Positions 15,225-24,132 are shown, counted from the stretch's first letter. The stretch: 64,000 bases of DNA from Streptomyces sp. NBC_00654 (GCF_026341775.1 NZ_JAPEOB010000001.1:2852001-2916000), one strand, 5' to 3'. Numbers and translations are program-made. Notes: generated by a model from the sequence alone, not told the origin.

Positions 15225-16073
15225 TCAGGAGGCGGGCGTGAGCTTCCGTACCCGCTCGGCATCGCAGGTACGCGGGCAGGTGACGCAGGTGTCCTCGGGG
15301 CGCACGGTGTAGAAGAGGCAGCAGCTGGCCCGGTCGCGGGTCGGCAGCGATTCGCCGTCCGGTCCGGTCAGCTCCCGGAATCCGGCGCTTCCGACGTACG
15401 GCTTGGTGGTGCCCGGCAGCAGGAGTTCGAGCTCGGCCATCGCACGGCGTTCCTCGCCGAGCAGATGGGCGATGTACCAGAGGCCCTCGACGATCTCGTC
15501 CGTCGCCATGCCCCACAGTGCCCGCTTCCCGCGCCGCATCCGGGGCCCGAACCCTTCCAGCACCGGGCCGATGTGCTCGGCCACGGCGTCCAGCACCTCC
15601 GCCCGCAGCGCCGCCTCGTCCGGGACCACCCGGGCGCCGGGCAGTGCGGCCGCCGGGTCGTCCGGCAGGCAGGCGAACTCCCGCACCCGGACGGTGAAAT
15701 GACCGAGTGCCCGCTGGAAGGCGACATCCCCGACGGGGATCCGAGGTACCCGGCGGTGCAGGAACCACGGCACCGTGACCAGCAGACAGGCGGGCCAGGC
15801 GTAGCGGTGGAGCCCGAAGCTGGCCACCACGTCGGGGCGGGCCCGCTGCCCGTGGTCCCGCAGCACCTGGGCGTCGTCCCAGGCGAGGAACGTGTCCAGG
15901 GCGGCGCCGCCCCGGGCCAGCTCGGCGGCACCCACCCATCCGGCTCCCGAAGGCGCCGCCACGCCCTCCGCGAGCAGCTCGGCGCGCAGTCCGGGGAACA
16001 CCTCGGTCAGGCGTGCGTACGCGGCCGTCACAGGGGACGCCGCGGTGCTGGAGAGCAGAGTGGAGACGGTCAT
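15225..16073 (-). CDS. FhuF-like ferric siderophore reductase
   Basis: 282-residue cytoplasmic protein. The C-terminus holds the FhuF-type 2Fe-2S signature, CC-x10-C-x2-C (CCLFYT...DTCVTC). Such proteins reduce ferric siderophores after uptake so iron is released. A near-consensus iron box lies just upstream, which supports iron-repressed expression. I chose the ATG at 16073; the in-frame GTG at 16091 has no ribosome site. No siderophore biosynthesis or transport gene is adjacent in this window, so it seems to be a stand-alone member of the iron regulon. Confidence 0.85.
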   Translation of the reverse strand: MTVSTLLSSTAASPVTAAYARLTEVFPGLRAELLAEGVAAPSGAGWVGAAELARGGAALDTFLAWDDAQVLRDHGQRARPDVVASFGLHRYAWPACLLVTVPWFLHRRVPRIPVGDVAFQRALGHFTVRVREFACLPDDPAAALPGARVVPDEAALRAEVLDAVAEHIGPVLEGFGPRMRRGKRALWGMATDEIVEGLWYIAHLLGEERRAMAELELLLPGTTKPYVGSAGFRELTGPDGESLPTRDRASCCLFYTVRPEDTCVTCPRTCDAERVRKLTPAS

Positions 16074-16099
16074 GCCGGGCCACCGAATCACGATCGTTT

Positions 16100-16118
16100 A
16101 CAGGTAAGCCTTACCTTA
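16100..16118 (-). promoter_or_regulatory. Iron box (DmdR/IdeR-type)
   Basis: On the minus strand TAAGGTAAGGCTTACCTGT (16118-16100) matches 14 of 19 positions of the actinobacterial DmdR/IdeR consensus TTAGGTTAGGCTMACCTAA. It lies 27 nt upstream of the fhuF-like start. Confidence 0.75.
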
Positions 16119-16217
16119 CCCGAGGGATCGATGTTTGAACTGTGGCGTCCTCCGCCTATCGTGCACAGGGGGCATGGCACACGCGAGCCGGGCCCGCGGC
16201 AGGCCGAGGAGGTCCGG

Positions 16218-17048
16218 GTGGAGCAGGGCAGAGCGCGCGAGGGCGTACGGCCGCCGTGCACGCCCGCCGCGTACGGGGACGCCCTGCGGGTCGTCCGGGT
16301 GCCCGAACAGGCGCGTGGCGAGCACACCCACAGCGAGCCGCCCGCCCCCCTGGCCGTGCGGCCTCCCGCCCGTCCGCCCGCTGCCCCGCCCACCGCGCCG
16401 CCGGTTGCCCCGCCCGTGGCGCGGGCCGTGCAACGGCACTCCGTGCGCGGCCAGATCCTGGAGGCCCTGCGCGCCGCCCTCGTCGATGGTGAGCTGGCAC
16501 CCGGTCAGGTCTACTCGGCGCCCGCGCTCGGCGCCCGTTTCGGTGTCTCCGCGACCCCGGTGCGCGAGGCGATGCAGCAGCTGGCGATCGAGGGTGCCGT
16601 CGAGGTCGTGCCGAACCGCGGGTTCCGCGTCAGCGAACGGGGACCGCGCGAGCTGGCGGAGCTGGCCGAGGTACGGGCCCTGATCGAGGTCCCGGTGATG
16701 CTCCGTCTGGCCCGCACCGTCCCGGCGGGCCGCTGGAGCGCGCTGCGTCCGCTGGCGGAGGCGACGGTCGCGGCGGCGGCGGTCGGCGACCGGGCGAGCT
16801 ACGCCGAGACCGACCGGGCCTTCCACCGTGCGGTCCTCGCGCTCTCCGGCAATGAGCAGCTGGTCGCGGTCGCGGACGATCTGCACCGGCGTTCCCAGTG
16901 GCCGCTGGTGAGCCACCCGGCCACCCGCCGGGCCGAACTGCTCGCCGACGCCGCCGAACACACCGCCCTGCTGGACGCCCTCATCGCCCAGGACACCGCC
17001 GTCGTGCAGTCCCTCGTGCGGGAGCACTTCGCGGGTGCGGGCGGCTGA
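16218..17048 (+). CDS. GntR/FCD-family transcriptional regulator, second copy
   Basis: 276-residue regulator with a Pro/Ala-rich, probably disordered N-terminal extension of about 70 residues, then a winged helix and an FCD domain. The DNA-binding region contains YSAPAL, FGVSATPVREAM, NRGFR and RALIEVP, nearly identical to the regulator at 7820 in the recognition helix and wing. FCD ligand residues are visible as D-x3-H (DRAFHRAVLALSGN) plus two later histidines (AEHTALL and REHFAG). GTG 16218 follows GAGGAGG with 5-nt spacing; the same frame is open for 1 kb upstream but only as an antisense shadow of the fhuF-like gene. Its targets are unknown. The close match suggests recent duplication, or shared operators with the hydroxyproline regulator. 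Confidence 0.88.
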   Translation: MEQGRAREGVRPPCTPAAYGDALRVVRVPEQARGEHTHSEPPAPLAVRPPARPPAAPPTAPPVAPPVARAVQRHSVRGQILEALRAALVDGELAPGQVYSAPALGARFGVSATPVREAMQQLAIEGAVEVVPNRGFRVSERGPRELAELAEVRALIEVPVMLRLARTVPAGRWSALRPLAEATVAAAAVGDRASYAETDRAFHRAVLALSGNEQLVAVADDLHRRSQWPLVSHPATRRAELLADAAEHTALLDALIAQDTAVVQSLVREHFAGAGG

Positions 17049-17096
17049 TCCCGGCGGGCGGCACGTTCCCCGCCCACCGGATCGCACGGCGTCGGC

Positions 17097-17894
17097 TCAG
17101 TTCGCCCCGGCCGTCTCCGGCGCAGGGGGTTCCAGCCGCGGTGCCAGCCAGGTCGGTACGCCGCCGAGCAGCCGGAAGAGCCGGCCCGCCTCGGCCCGCA
17201 GCCGCGCCGCCTCCGGCTCCGGTTCGGCGTCCGCGAGGGAGATGAGCGCCGGGGCCGTACCCACCAGATAGCCCAGCTCCTCCCTTATCCGCAGGGACTC
17301 CGCGAAGCCGTGCCGGGCCTCGGCCAGCTCGCCCTCGCGCAGCGCGAGCGAGGCGAGGTGCCGCCAGGTGAACGAGAGCAGCAGCTCGTCGCCCTGGGCC
17401 GTGGCACCGGCGTGCGCCCTTCGGTACGCCGCCCGCGCGGACTGCGGGGAGTCGGCGATGTTCTGGGCGATCAGCCCGCGGCGGAAATCCAGCAGCGGGC
17501 GTCCCGGAGCGGCGGGCGCCAGCAGGGCGGCGGCCCTGCTCAGTGCCACACTGGCCTCGTCCGCCCGGTCACGCGTCCCGAGGAGCGTCGAGGCATAGGC
17601 GAGATAGCCGCGTTCGCAGGCGGCCGCCCCGCGCTCCGTGTCGCTCCGGGCCAGTGCCTCGGCGGTGCGCAGCGCGTCCTCCGCGTCGGTCCAGCCCTGG
17701 CCGGTGTAGAGACATCGCTCGGTCAGCAATGAAGTGCGCTGGAGCGCGGCGGCCGGGTCGGTCACCGCGTGCGGTTCGAGCAGCGCCGCCGCATCCGTCC
17801 AGCAGGCGCGTGACCGCAGGCGCCATACCGCTGTCTGGAGCGGCGGATCGTCATCTGCTGTCGTTCCGGAACCAGACATGGCGGTATGCGCCAC
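17097..17894 (-). CDS. TPR-like hypothetical protein
   Basis: 265-residue soluble protein of alpha-helical, Ala/Leu/Arg-rich repeats that look like tetratricopeptide repeats; for example, a segment near residue 185 includes WRHLASLALREGELAEARHGF. Related proteins are annotated in Streptomyces as hypothetical or regulatory helical-repeat proteins. No enzymatic motif is seen, so I assign no function. The GTG at 17894 has GGGAGG 5 nt upstream and is preferred to ATG 17879. The gene is convergent with the second GntR gene (48 bp between stops). Confidence 0.75.
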   Translation of the reverse strand: MAHTAMSGSGTTADDDPPLQTAVWRLRSRACWTDAAALLEPHAVTDPAAALQRTSLLTERCLYTGQGWTDAEDALRTAEALARSDTERGAAACERGYLAYASTLLGTRDRADEASVALSRAAALLAPAAPGRPLLDFRRGLIAQNIADSPQSARAAYRRAHAGATAQGDELLLSFTWRHLASLALREGELAEARHGFAESLRIREELGYLVGTAPALISLADAEPEPEAARLRAEAGRLFRLLGGVPTWLAPRLEPPAPETAGAN

Positions 17895-17974
17895 ATTGCC
17901 CTCCCCGAGCGCGCCATTGAGCTGTTGAGTCTGGGCGCATCTCAGCACGGATTGGCACGCCGGGCCAAGGGGTC

Positions 17975-18010
17975 CGGCCGATGTCAGGTGAAATAATTCA
18001 CAATCGGCCG
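17975..18010. repeat. Nested inverted repeat between the PucR and TPR genes
   Basis: CGGCCGAT (17975-17982) pairs with ATCGGCCG (18003-18010), and inside lies GTGAA-ATAA-TTCAC (17988-18001). The AT-rich core is unusual for this genome. It follows the pucR stop, so it may be a terminator, but without a T-run; it may also be an operator for the TPR gene 80 bp downstream. Confidence 0.5.
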
Positions 18011-18042
18011 GGCCCTGTTGGAGGTCCGGGAGGCCCGGGAGA

Positions 18043-19803
18043 TCAGCTCATACGCAGGGCCAGGAAGAAATCGAGCTTGTCCTCCAGGCGGGAAAGATCA
18101 CGTCCCGTCAACTGCTCGATCCGTCCGACGCGGTAGCGCAGCGTGTTGACGTGCAGGTGCAGCCGGGCCGCGCAGCGGGTCCAGGAACCGTCGCAGTCCA
18201 GGAACGCTTCCAGCGTCTCGATCAGCTCGGCGCGGTGGCGCCGGTCGTAGTCGCGGAGCGGGTCCAGCAGCCGGGCGGTGAAGGCCCGGCGCACGTCGTC
18301 GGGCACGAACGGCAACAGCAGTACGTGCGAAGCGAGTTCGTGGTGTCCGGCCGCGCAGACCCGGCCGGGCCGGGCCGCCGCCACCCGGCGGGCGTGCCGG
18401 GCCTCCTCCAGGGCGCCGCGCAGACCTTCGGCGGAGTGCACCGCCGCGCTGACACCCAGTGTCAGCCGGCCGTCGTCGGCGAGCCCGGCGGAGAGCGGAT
18501 CGCGGACGGCGGCCAGCAGCACGTCGGCGTGCAGCGCCTGACCGTGCCCTTCCGGCGTCCCACCGGCGCCGCCCCTCTCCCCGTCGGCACCGTCGGCACC
18601 GCCGGCCGCGTCCGGTCCGGCCGGGTTCGCCGAGGACAGCGGTACGAGGGCGATGGCCTCGTCACCCGTGTGGGCGACCGCGATCCGGTCGGCGGTGTCC
18701 GGGCCGCTGACCGCCGGGTCCACCAGGATCTCCTCCAGCAGCGCCTGGGCGACAGGGCCGCCCGCGATGTCCGCGGCGGATCCGGAAGCGGTCGGTCCGC
18801 CCTCGGCGGTCCAGTCGACCCGGGCCACCACGACCTGCCAGTGCGGGGCGGTCCCCAGGCCCGGCAGCAGGACCGGCGCGGCGACCCGCAGCCTGGCCGC
18901 GATCTCGGCCGGGGGCGCACCCGCCTGGACCAGTTCCAGAACCTCCTGGGCGAGCCTGCGGCGTACCGTACGGGCGGCGTCGCGCCGGTCGCGTTCGACG
19001 GCGATCAGCTGGGTGACGCCCTGGAGCAGATCGAGCCGGGCGGCCGGCCAGTCGCCCGCGTCGGCCTCGACGGCCAGCAGCCAGTCGGAGAGCACCGACT
19101 CGCGCACATCGCGGGACGCCGGCAGGGCACCTCGGCCGCTGTTCCGGATCGGGAACAGCGAATACGTCGTACCGTCCAGCGTGGCACGGTGTGGGGCCCG
19201 GCGTCCGGTGCGGGTCGCGGCCAGATGCCGTCCGGCCAGTTCGGCCCCGGTCCGTGCGGGCAGCGGCTCACCCGCCCCCGCGATCTGCCGGCCGGTGGGG
19301 GAGAGTACCCAGGCGCGAAGGTCCAGGTCGGAGGTGAGCAGGTCCAGGACCACCTCCGGGCCGCCGCCCGCCGGGCCCGAGGTCATCAGCCTGCGGTGCC
19401 GGTCGACGACCGCGGCGAGGTCCCCGGCCCGCTCGCCGGAGACCTGACGCACCACGTGCTCGGTGATCGTTGCAAATGCCACGGTCTCGTTCACGGCGAA
19501 GAGTGGGAGACGGTGGTGCCGGCACGCCTCGACCAGATCCTCGGGGATGTCGCCGAGTTCCGCCTCGCCCGCCGCGAGTCCGGCGACCTGGGCCCCCGCC
19601 AGGATCCGGACGAACGGTTCCGAGTCCGCGGCGTCACGGCGCCAGGCGAGACCGGTGAGGACCAGCTCGCCGCCGGAGAGGTAGCGGCTGGGGTCGCGGA
19701 GATCGGTGGTCATGACGCCACGGACCGCGCGGTCCAGTTCGTCCTCGCCGCCGAGCAGCCGCAGGCCCAGCGCCTCGGTGTCCAGCAGTGCGCGCAGCCG
19801 CAT
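18043..19803 (-). CDS. PucR-family purine-catabolism regulator
   Basis: 586-residue activator/repressor. The N-terminal purine-catabolism-regulator-like domain (about 1-125) is followed by a GGDEF-like middle region with a Gly/Ala-rich, possibly disordered insert near residue 415. The C-terminal PucR helix-turn-helix is HLHVNTLRYRVGRIEQLTGRD. Homologs respond to purine intermediates and control xanthine dehydrogenase and urate genes. It is divergent from the xanthine dehydrogenase operon with a 419-bp gap, which strongly suggests that operon is its target. The start at 19803 fits the conserved N-terminus (MRLRALLDTEALGLRLLGG); the frame continues upstream into a repeat-rich region that looks non-coding. 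Confidence 0.9.
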   Translation of the reverse strand: MRLRALLDTEALGLRLLGGEDELDRAVRGVMTTDLRDPSRYLSGGELVLTGLAWRRDAADSEPFVRILAGAQVAGLAAGEAELGDIPEDLVEACRHHRLPLFAVNETVAFATITEHVVRQVSGERAGDLAAVVDRHRRLMTSGPAGGGPEVVLDLLTSDLDLRAWVLSPTGRQIAGAGEPLPARTGAELAGRHLAATRTGRRAPHRATLDGTTYSLFPIRNSGRGALPASRDVRESVLSDWLLAVEADAGDWPAARLDLLQGVTQLIAVERDRRDAARTVRRRLAQEVLELVQAGAPPAEIAARLRVAAPVLLPGLGTAPHWQVVVARVDWTAEGGPTASGSAADIAGGPVAQALLEEILVDPAVSGPDTADRIAVAHTGDEAIALVPLSSANPAGPDAAGGADGADGERGGAGGTPEGHGQALHADVLLAAVRDPLSAGLADDGRLTLGVSAAVHSAEGLRGALEEARHARRVAAARPGRVCAAGHHELASHVLLLPFVPDDVRRAFTARLLDPLRDYDRRHRAELIETLEAFLDCDGSWTRCAARLHLHVNTLRYRVGRIEQLTGRDLSRLEDKLDFFLALRMS

Positions 19804-20222
19804 CTCGTTGCCGCCGTTCTTTCGGTAGGTGGGACGAATCGGTTCTTCGGTGGGGCGGCCGGTCGGTGGGGCGGCCGGACGGTGGGGTGGACCGGCCGAG
19901 GGGACGGACCGGTTCTTCGAGGGGGCGGACCGGGTGGATCGGTGGCCGGACCGATCGGGGGACCGACCGGTTGGCGGGAGAGACGGAGGGATAGCGGGGG
20001 TACCTGTGAGTTGCGGTGAGGTTACTGATTCCCACCATTCGTTCGAATCTACAAGACGAGGAAGGAGACCAGCCAACTCCTTCAGTGTTTCGGTGACTGC
20101 ACCGGCCGGAGCGGCGGCTTGTGTACTGGGTCACACCACGTGAACAGCACATGAACGAGCCAGTCGAGGGCCGGCCGTCCCCCGCCCCAGCGAACGACCG
20201 ATTGAGAAGAAGAGAGCCACTC
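19804..20222. other. Intergenic control region between pucR and xanthine dehydrogenase
   Basis: 419 bp without a supported gene. The pucR-proximal part (19825-19980) is a G-rich tract with short imperfect repeats (GGTGGGGCGGCCGG twice, CGGTTCTTCG twice). The operon-proximal part is less G+C-rich and holds a perfect ATTCG-TT-CGAAT palindrome (20037-20048), a candidate PucR site. I could not identify a convincing pair of promoter hexamers. Confidence 0.5.
20037..20048. promoter_or_regulatory. Palindrome ATTCGTTCGAAT, candidate PucR operator
   Basis: A 12-bp sequence with perfect 5-bp arms sits 175 bp upstream of the first xanthine dehydrogenase gene, in the least G+C-rich part of the divergent control region. 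The assignment to PucR is only by position. Confidence 0.35.
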
Positions 20223-21113
20223 ATGGACTTCCTTCGCCCCGCCAGCTGGGAGGAGGCGCTCGCCGCCAAGGCCGAGCACCCCACGGCCGTGCCCATCGCG
20301 GGCGGCACCGATGTGATGGTCGAGATCAACTTCGACCACCGGCGGCCCGAGTACCTCCTGGACCTGAACCGCATCGGTGAGCTGTCCGAGTGGGAGGCGG
20401 GCCGGGAGAACGTACGGCTCGGCGCCTCCGTCCCGTACAGCGCCATCATGGAGCACCTCCGGGCCGAGCTGCCCGGCCTGGCGCTCGCCTCGCACACCGT
20501 CGCCTCCCCGCAGATCCGCAACCGCGGCGGCGTCGGCGGCAACCTGGGCACCGCGTCGCCCGCCGGTGACGCCCACCCGGCCCTGCTCGCCGCGGGAGCC
20601 GAGGTGGAAGCCGCGTCCGTGCGCGGGACCCGGATGATCCCCATCGACGCCTTCTACACCGGTGTCAAGCGCAACGCACTGGCACCGGACGAGCTGATCC
20701 GGGCGGTGCACATCAAGAAGGCCGACGGGCCGCAGCAGTACTCCAAGGTCGGCACCCGCAACGCGATGGTCATCGCCGTCTGCGCCTTCGGCCTCGCGCT
20801 GCACCCCGCGACCCGCACCGTCCGCACCGGCATCGGCTCCGCCGCCCCGACCCCGGTCCGGGCCAGGGAGGCCGAGGAGTTCCTGAACGCCGCGCTGGAG
20901 GAGGGCGGCTTCTGGGAGAGCGGAAAGATCATCACCCCGTCCGTCGCCAAGCAGTTCGCCGAGCTCGCCGCCGGTGCCTGCAACCCGATCGACGACGTAC
21001 GCGGCACCGCGAAGTACCGCAGGCACGCGGTCGGCATCATGGCCCGCCGCACGCTCGGCTGGACCTGGGAGCAGTACCGGGGCGAGGGCCGCACGCTTGA
21101 AGGAGCTGCATAA
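20223..21113 (+). CDS. Xanthine dehydrogenase, FAD-binding subunit
   Basis: 296-residue medium subunit of a molybdenum hydroxylase. It has the CO-dehydrogenase-flavoprotein layout: PIAGGTDVMVEI near residue 25 and the FAD motifs TVASPQIRNRGGVGGNLGTASPAGD near residue 100. It carries electrons from the Fe-S subunit to NAD+ or another acceptor when hypoxanthine and xanthine are oxidised to urate. The ATG at 20223 (family start MDFLRPASWEEAL) is preceded by AGAAGAGAG. The stop lies 2 nt before the next start. The subunit assignment is secure; xanthine as the substrate is inferred from PucR, XdhC and the purine permease nearby. Confidence 0.92.
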   Translation: MDFLRPASWEEALAAKAEHPTAVPIAGGTDVMVEINFDHRRPEYLLDLNRIGELSEWEAGRENVRLGASVPYSAIMEHLRAELPGLALASHTVASPQIRNRGGVGGNLGTASPAGDAHPALLAAGAEVEAASVRGTRMIPIDAFYTGVKRNALAPDELIRAVHIKKADGPQQYSKVGTRNAMVIAVCAFGLALHPATRTVRTGIGSAAPTPVRAREAEEFLNAALEEGGFWESGKIITPSVAKQFAELAAGACNPIDDVRGTAKYRRHAVGIMARRTLGWTWEQYRGEGRTLEGAA

Positions 21114-21115
21114 CC

Positions 21116-21712
21116 ATGCGAGTGAATTTCACGGTCAACGGCCGTCAGCAGGAAGCCGACGATGTCTGGGAGGGCGAGTCGCTCCTGTACGTCCTGCGTG
21201 AGCGCATGGGTCTTCCCGGTTCGAAGAACGCCTGCGAACAGGGTGAGTGCGGCTCCTGCACGGTCCGGCTGGACGGTGTGCCGGTCTGCTCCTGTCTCGT
21301 CGCCGCCGGCCAGGTGGAGGGCCGCGAGGTCGTCACCGTCGAGGGCCTGGCCGACTACGCCAGGCACCGCGAGGACGCCCATCCGGGCAGCGGCTGCGCC
21401 TCCGGGGCCTGCGGTACGACGCTCGACGCCGCCCGGCGATGGGAGGCGAGGCCCACCGACGCACAGAGCGGCGGGGCCACCGAGCTGTCCCCGGTCCAGC
21501 AGGCGTTCATCGACGCCGGAGCCGTCCAGTGCGGCTTCTGCACCCCCGGCCTGCTGATCGCCGCCGACGACCTGCTGGAGAAGCACCCCTCCCCGTCCGA
21601 CCAGGACATCCGTGAGGCGCTCTCCGGAAACCTGTGCCGCTGCACCGGTTACGAGACGATCCTCGACGCGGTCCGCCTCGCGGCCGCCCGTCAGGAAGAG
21701 GCGGCCCGATGA
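21116..21712 (+). CDS. Xanthine dehydrogenase, 2Fe-2S subunit
   Basis: 198-residue small subunit with two 2Fe-2S clusters. The plant-type cluster uses C40, C45, C48 and C60; the second uses C139, C142, C174 and C176 (CGFC and CRC motifs). Between the two domains is an insert of about 40 residues (81-122) that contains an extra C94-x4-C99 pair and makes the protein longer than the usual 150-170 residues. GAAGGAG precedes the ATG. The stop overlaps the next start as ATGA, so translation is coupled. Confidence 0.92.
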   Translation: MRVNFTVNGRQQEADDVWEGESLLYVLRERMGLPGSKNACEQGECGSCTVRLDGVPVCSCLVAAGQVEGREVVTVEGLADYARHREDAHPGSGCASGACGTTLDAARRWEARPTDAQSGGATELSPVQQAFIDAGAVQCGFCTPGLLIAADDLLEKHPSPSDQDIREALSGNLCRCTGYETILDAVRLAAARQEEAAR

Positions 21713-24132
21713 CCATGACGCCGCATCCACGAGCCGCCACCGTCCCGGCCGGCACTCCCATCAAGATCACCCAGGGCTCGCCCACCAAGGGCGGCATCGG
21801 CGAGTCGACCCTGCGCCCCGACGGCACACTCAAGGTCACCGGAGAGTTCGCGTACTCCTCCGACATGTGGCACGAGGACATGCTGTGGGGCCACACGCTC
21901 CGCTCCACCGTCGCGCACGCCGAGATCAGGTCCATCGACATCGGCGAGGCCGTCGCGATGCCCGGTGTCCACGCCGTGCTGACCTACGACGACCTGCCCG
22001 CCGCGATGAAGAACTACGGCCTGGAGATCCAGGACACCCCCGTTCTCGCCCACGGCAAGGTCCGCCACCACGGGGAGCCGGTCGCGCTGGTCGCCGCCGA
22101 CCACCCGGAGACCGCCCGCCGGGCCGCCGCCAGGATCAGGATCGACTACGCCGAACTGCCGGTCATCACGGACGAGGCGTCCGCGACCGCCCCCGGCGCG
22201 GTCCTGGTCCACGAGGGCCGCGAGGACCACCACGTCGGCCATGTCCCGCACCCCAACATCGTGCACCGTCAGCCGATCATCCGCGGCGACGCCGACGAGG
22301 CCGCGAAGCGGGCCGATGTCATCGTCACGGGCGACTACACCTTCGGCATGCAGGACCAGGCCTTCCTCGGCCCGGAGTCCGGCCTCGCCGTGCCCTCCGA
22401 GGACGGTGGCGTCGAACTGTACGTCGCCACCCAGTGGCTGCACTCCGACCTGAGGCAGATCGCCCCCGTCCTCGGCCTGCCCGAGGACAAGGTCCGCATG
22501 ACGCTCTCCGGCGTCGGCGGCGCCTTCGGCGGCCGCGAGGACCTGTCGATGCAGATCCACGCCTGCCTGCTGGCGCTGCGCACCGGCAAGCCGGTCAAGA
22601 TCGTCTACAACCGGTTCGAGTCCTTCTTCGGGCATGTCCACCGGCACCCGGCGAAGCTCCACTACGAGCACGGCGCCACCAAGGACGGCAAGCTCACACA
22701 CATGAAGTGCCGCATCGTCCTGGACGGCGGCGCCTACGCGTCGGCCTCCCCGGCGGTCGTCGGCAACGCCTCCTCGCTCTCGGCCGGCCCGTACGCCATC
22801 GAGGACGTCGACATCGAGGCGATCGCGCTCTACACCAACAACCCGCCCTGCGGAGCCATGCGCGGCTTCGGCGCGGTCCAGGCGTGCTTCGCGTACGAGG
22901 CACAGATGGACAAGCTCGCGGCGAAGCTGGACATGGACCCCGTGGAGTTCCGCCGGATCAACGCCATGGAGCAGGGCACCCTGCTGCCGACCGGCCAGCC
23001 CTGCGACTCCCCGGCCCCGGTCGCCGAGCTGCTGCGCCGGGTCAAGTCCCGGCCGATGCCGCCCGCGCAGCAGTGGCTGTCCGCCGACGCGGCGGGCAGC
23101 TCCGTCGACGTCCGCGCCCTGCCCGGTGGACTCTCCAACACCACCCACGGCGAAGGCGTCGTCCGTGGCGTCGGCTACGCGGTCGGCCTGAAGAACGTCG
23201 GTTTCTCCGAGGGCTTCGACGACTACTCCACCGCCCGTGTCCGGATGGAGGTCATCAACGGCGAACCGGTCGCCACCGTGCACACCGCGATGGCCGAGGT
23301 CGGCCAGGGCGGCGTCACCGTGCACGCACAGATCGCCCGTACCGAACTCGGCGTCAGCCAGGTCACCATCCACCCGGCCGACACCCGGGTCGGCTCGGCC
23401 GGATCCACGTCCGCGTCCCGCCAGACGTACGTCACCGGCGGCGCCGTGAAGAATTCCTGCGAAGCCGTCCGGGAACAGGTCCTGGAGCTCGGCCGGCGCA
23501 AGTTCGGTACGTACCACCCCGCCTGGGCCACCGCCGAACTCCTGCTGGAGGGCGGCAAGGTCGTCACCGACGGCGGCGAGGTACTGGCCGATGTGGCCGA
23601 CGTGCTGGGGACCGAGGCGATCGACATCGAGCTGGAGTGGCGCCACCGCCCCACCGAGGCGTTCGACCTGCGCACCGGACAGGGCAACGGCCACGTCCAG
23701 TACTCCTTCGCCGCGCACCGCGCCGTCGTCGAGGTCGACACCGAACTCGGCCTCGTCAAGGTCATCGAACTGGCCTGCGCCCAGGACGTCGGCAAGGCAC
23801 TCAACCCGCTGTCGGTCATCGGCCAGATCCAGGGCGGCACCCTCCAGGGCATGGGCATCGCCGTCATGGAGGAGATCATCGTCGACCCGAAGACCGCGAA
23901 GGTGCGCAACCCGTCCTTCACGGACTACCTGCTGCCCACCATCCTGGACACCCCGACGATCCCGGTCGACGTGCTCGAACTGGCCGACGACCACGCCCCG
24001 TACGGGCTCCGCGGCGTCGGCGAGGCCCCGACCCTCTCGTCCACCCCGGCCGTCCTCGCGGCGATCCGGAACGCCACGGGTCTGGAGCTCAACAGGACGC
24101 CCGTGCGCCCCGAGCACCTCACCGGCGCCTGA
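21709..24132 (+). CDS. Xanthine dehydrogenase, molybdopterin-binding subunit
   Basis: 807-residue catalytic subunit that binds the molybdenum-pterin cofactor and hydroxylates the purine ring. Characteristic loops are seen in order: GVGGAFGGRED, CGAMRGFGAVQA, an EVGQGGVT region, and near the C-terminus LRGVGEAPTLSSTPAVLAAI with the glutamate expected as the catalytic base. Length is typical for bacterial XdhA-type subunits. Start ATG 21709 overlaps the upstream stop by 4 bp; AGGAAGAGG lies 8-16 nt upstream. A hairpin at 24156-24173 follows. It depends on XdhC, encoded at 26073, for sulfuration of the cofactor. Confidence 0.93.
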   Translation: MTMTPHPRAATVPAGTPIKITQGSPTKGGIGESTLRPDGTLKVTGEFAYSSDMWHEDMLWGHTLRSTVAHAEIRSIDIGEAVAMPGVHAVLTYDDLPAAMKNYGLEIQDTPVLAHGKVRHHGEPVALVAADHPETARRAAARIRIDYAELPVITDEASATAPGAVLVHEGREDHHVGHVPHPNIVHRQPIIRGDADEAAKRADVIVTGDYTFGMQDQAFLGPESGLAVPSEDGGVELYVATQWLHSDLRQIAPVLGLPEDKVRMTLSGVGGAFGGREDLSMQIHACLLALRTGKPVKIVYNRFESFFGHVHRHPAKLHYEHGATKDGKLTHMKCRIVLDGGAYASASPAVVGNASSLSAGPYAIEDVDIEAIALYTNNPPCGAMRGFGAVQACFAYEAQMDKLAAKLDMDPVEFRRINAMEQGTLLPTGQPCDSPAPVAELLRRVKSRPMPPAQQWLSADAAGSSVDVRALPGGLSNTTHGEGVVRGVGYAVGLKNVGFSEGFDDYSTARVRMEVINGEPVATVHTAMAEVGQGGVTVHAQIARTELGVSQVTIHPADTRVGSAGSTSASRQTYVTGGAVKNSCEAVREQVLELGRRKFGTYHPAWATAELLLEGGKVVTDGGEVLADVADVLGTEAIDIELEWRHRPTEAFDLRTGQGNGHVQYSFAAHRAVVEVDTELGLVKVIELACAQDVGKALNPLSVIGQIQGGTLQGMGIAVMEEIIVDPKTAKVRNPSFTDYLLPTILDTPTIPVDVLELADDHAPYGLRGVGEAPTLSSTPAVLAAIRNATGLELNRTPVRPEHLTGA

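Noticed and set aside
15198..16217. 340-codon extension of the second GntR regulator
   Set aside because: It is antisense to the FhuF-like gene; the protein starts at GTG 16218 with GAGGAGG.
19804..20076. 91-codon N-terminal extension of PucR
   Set aside because: It reads through the G-rich repeats as Pro/Arg/Ser sequence; the conserved family start is at 19803.
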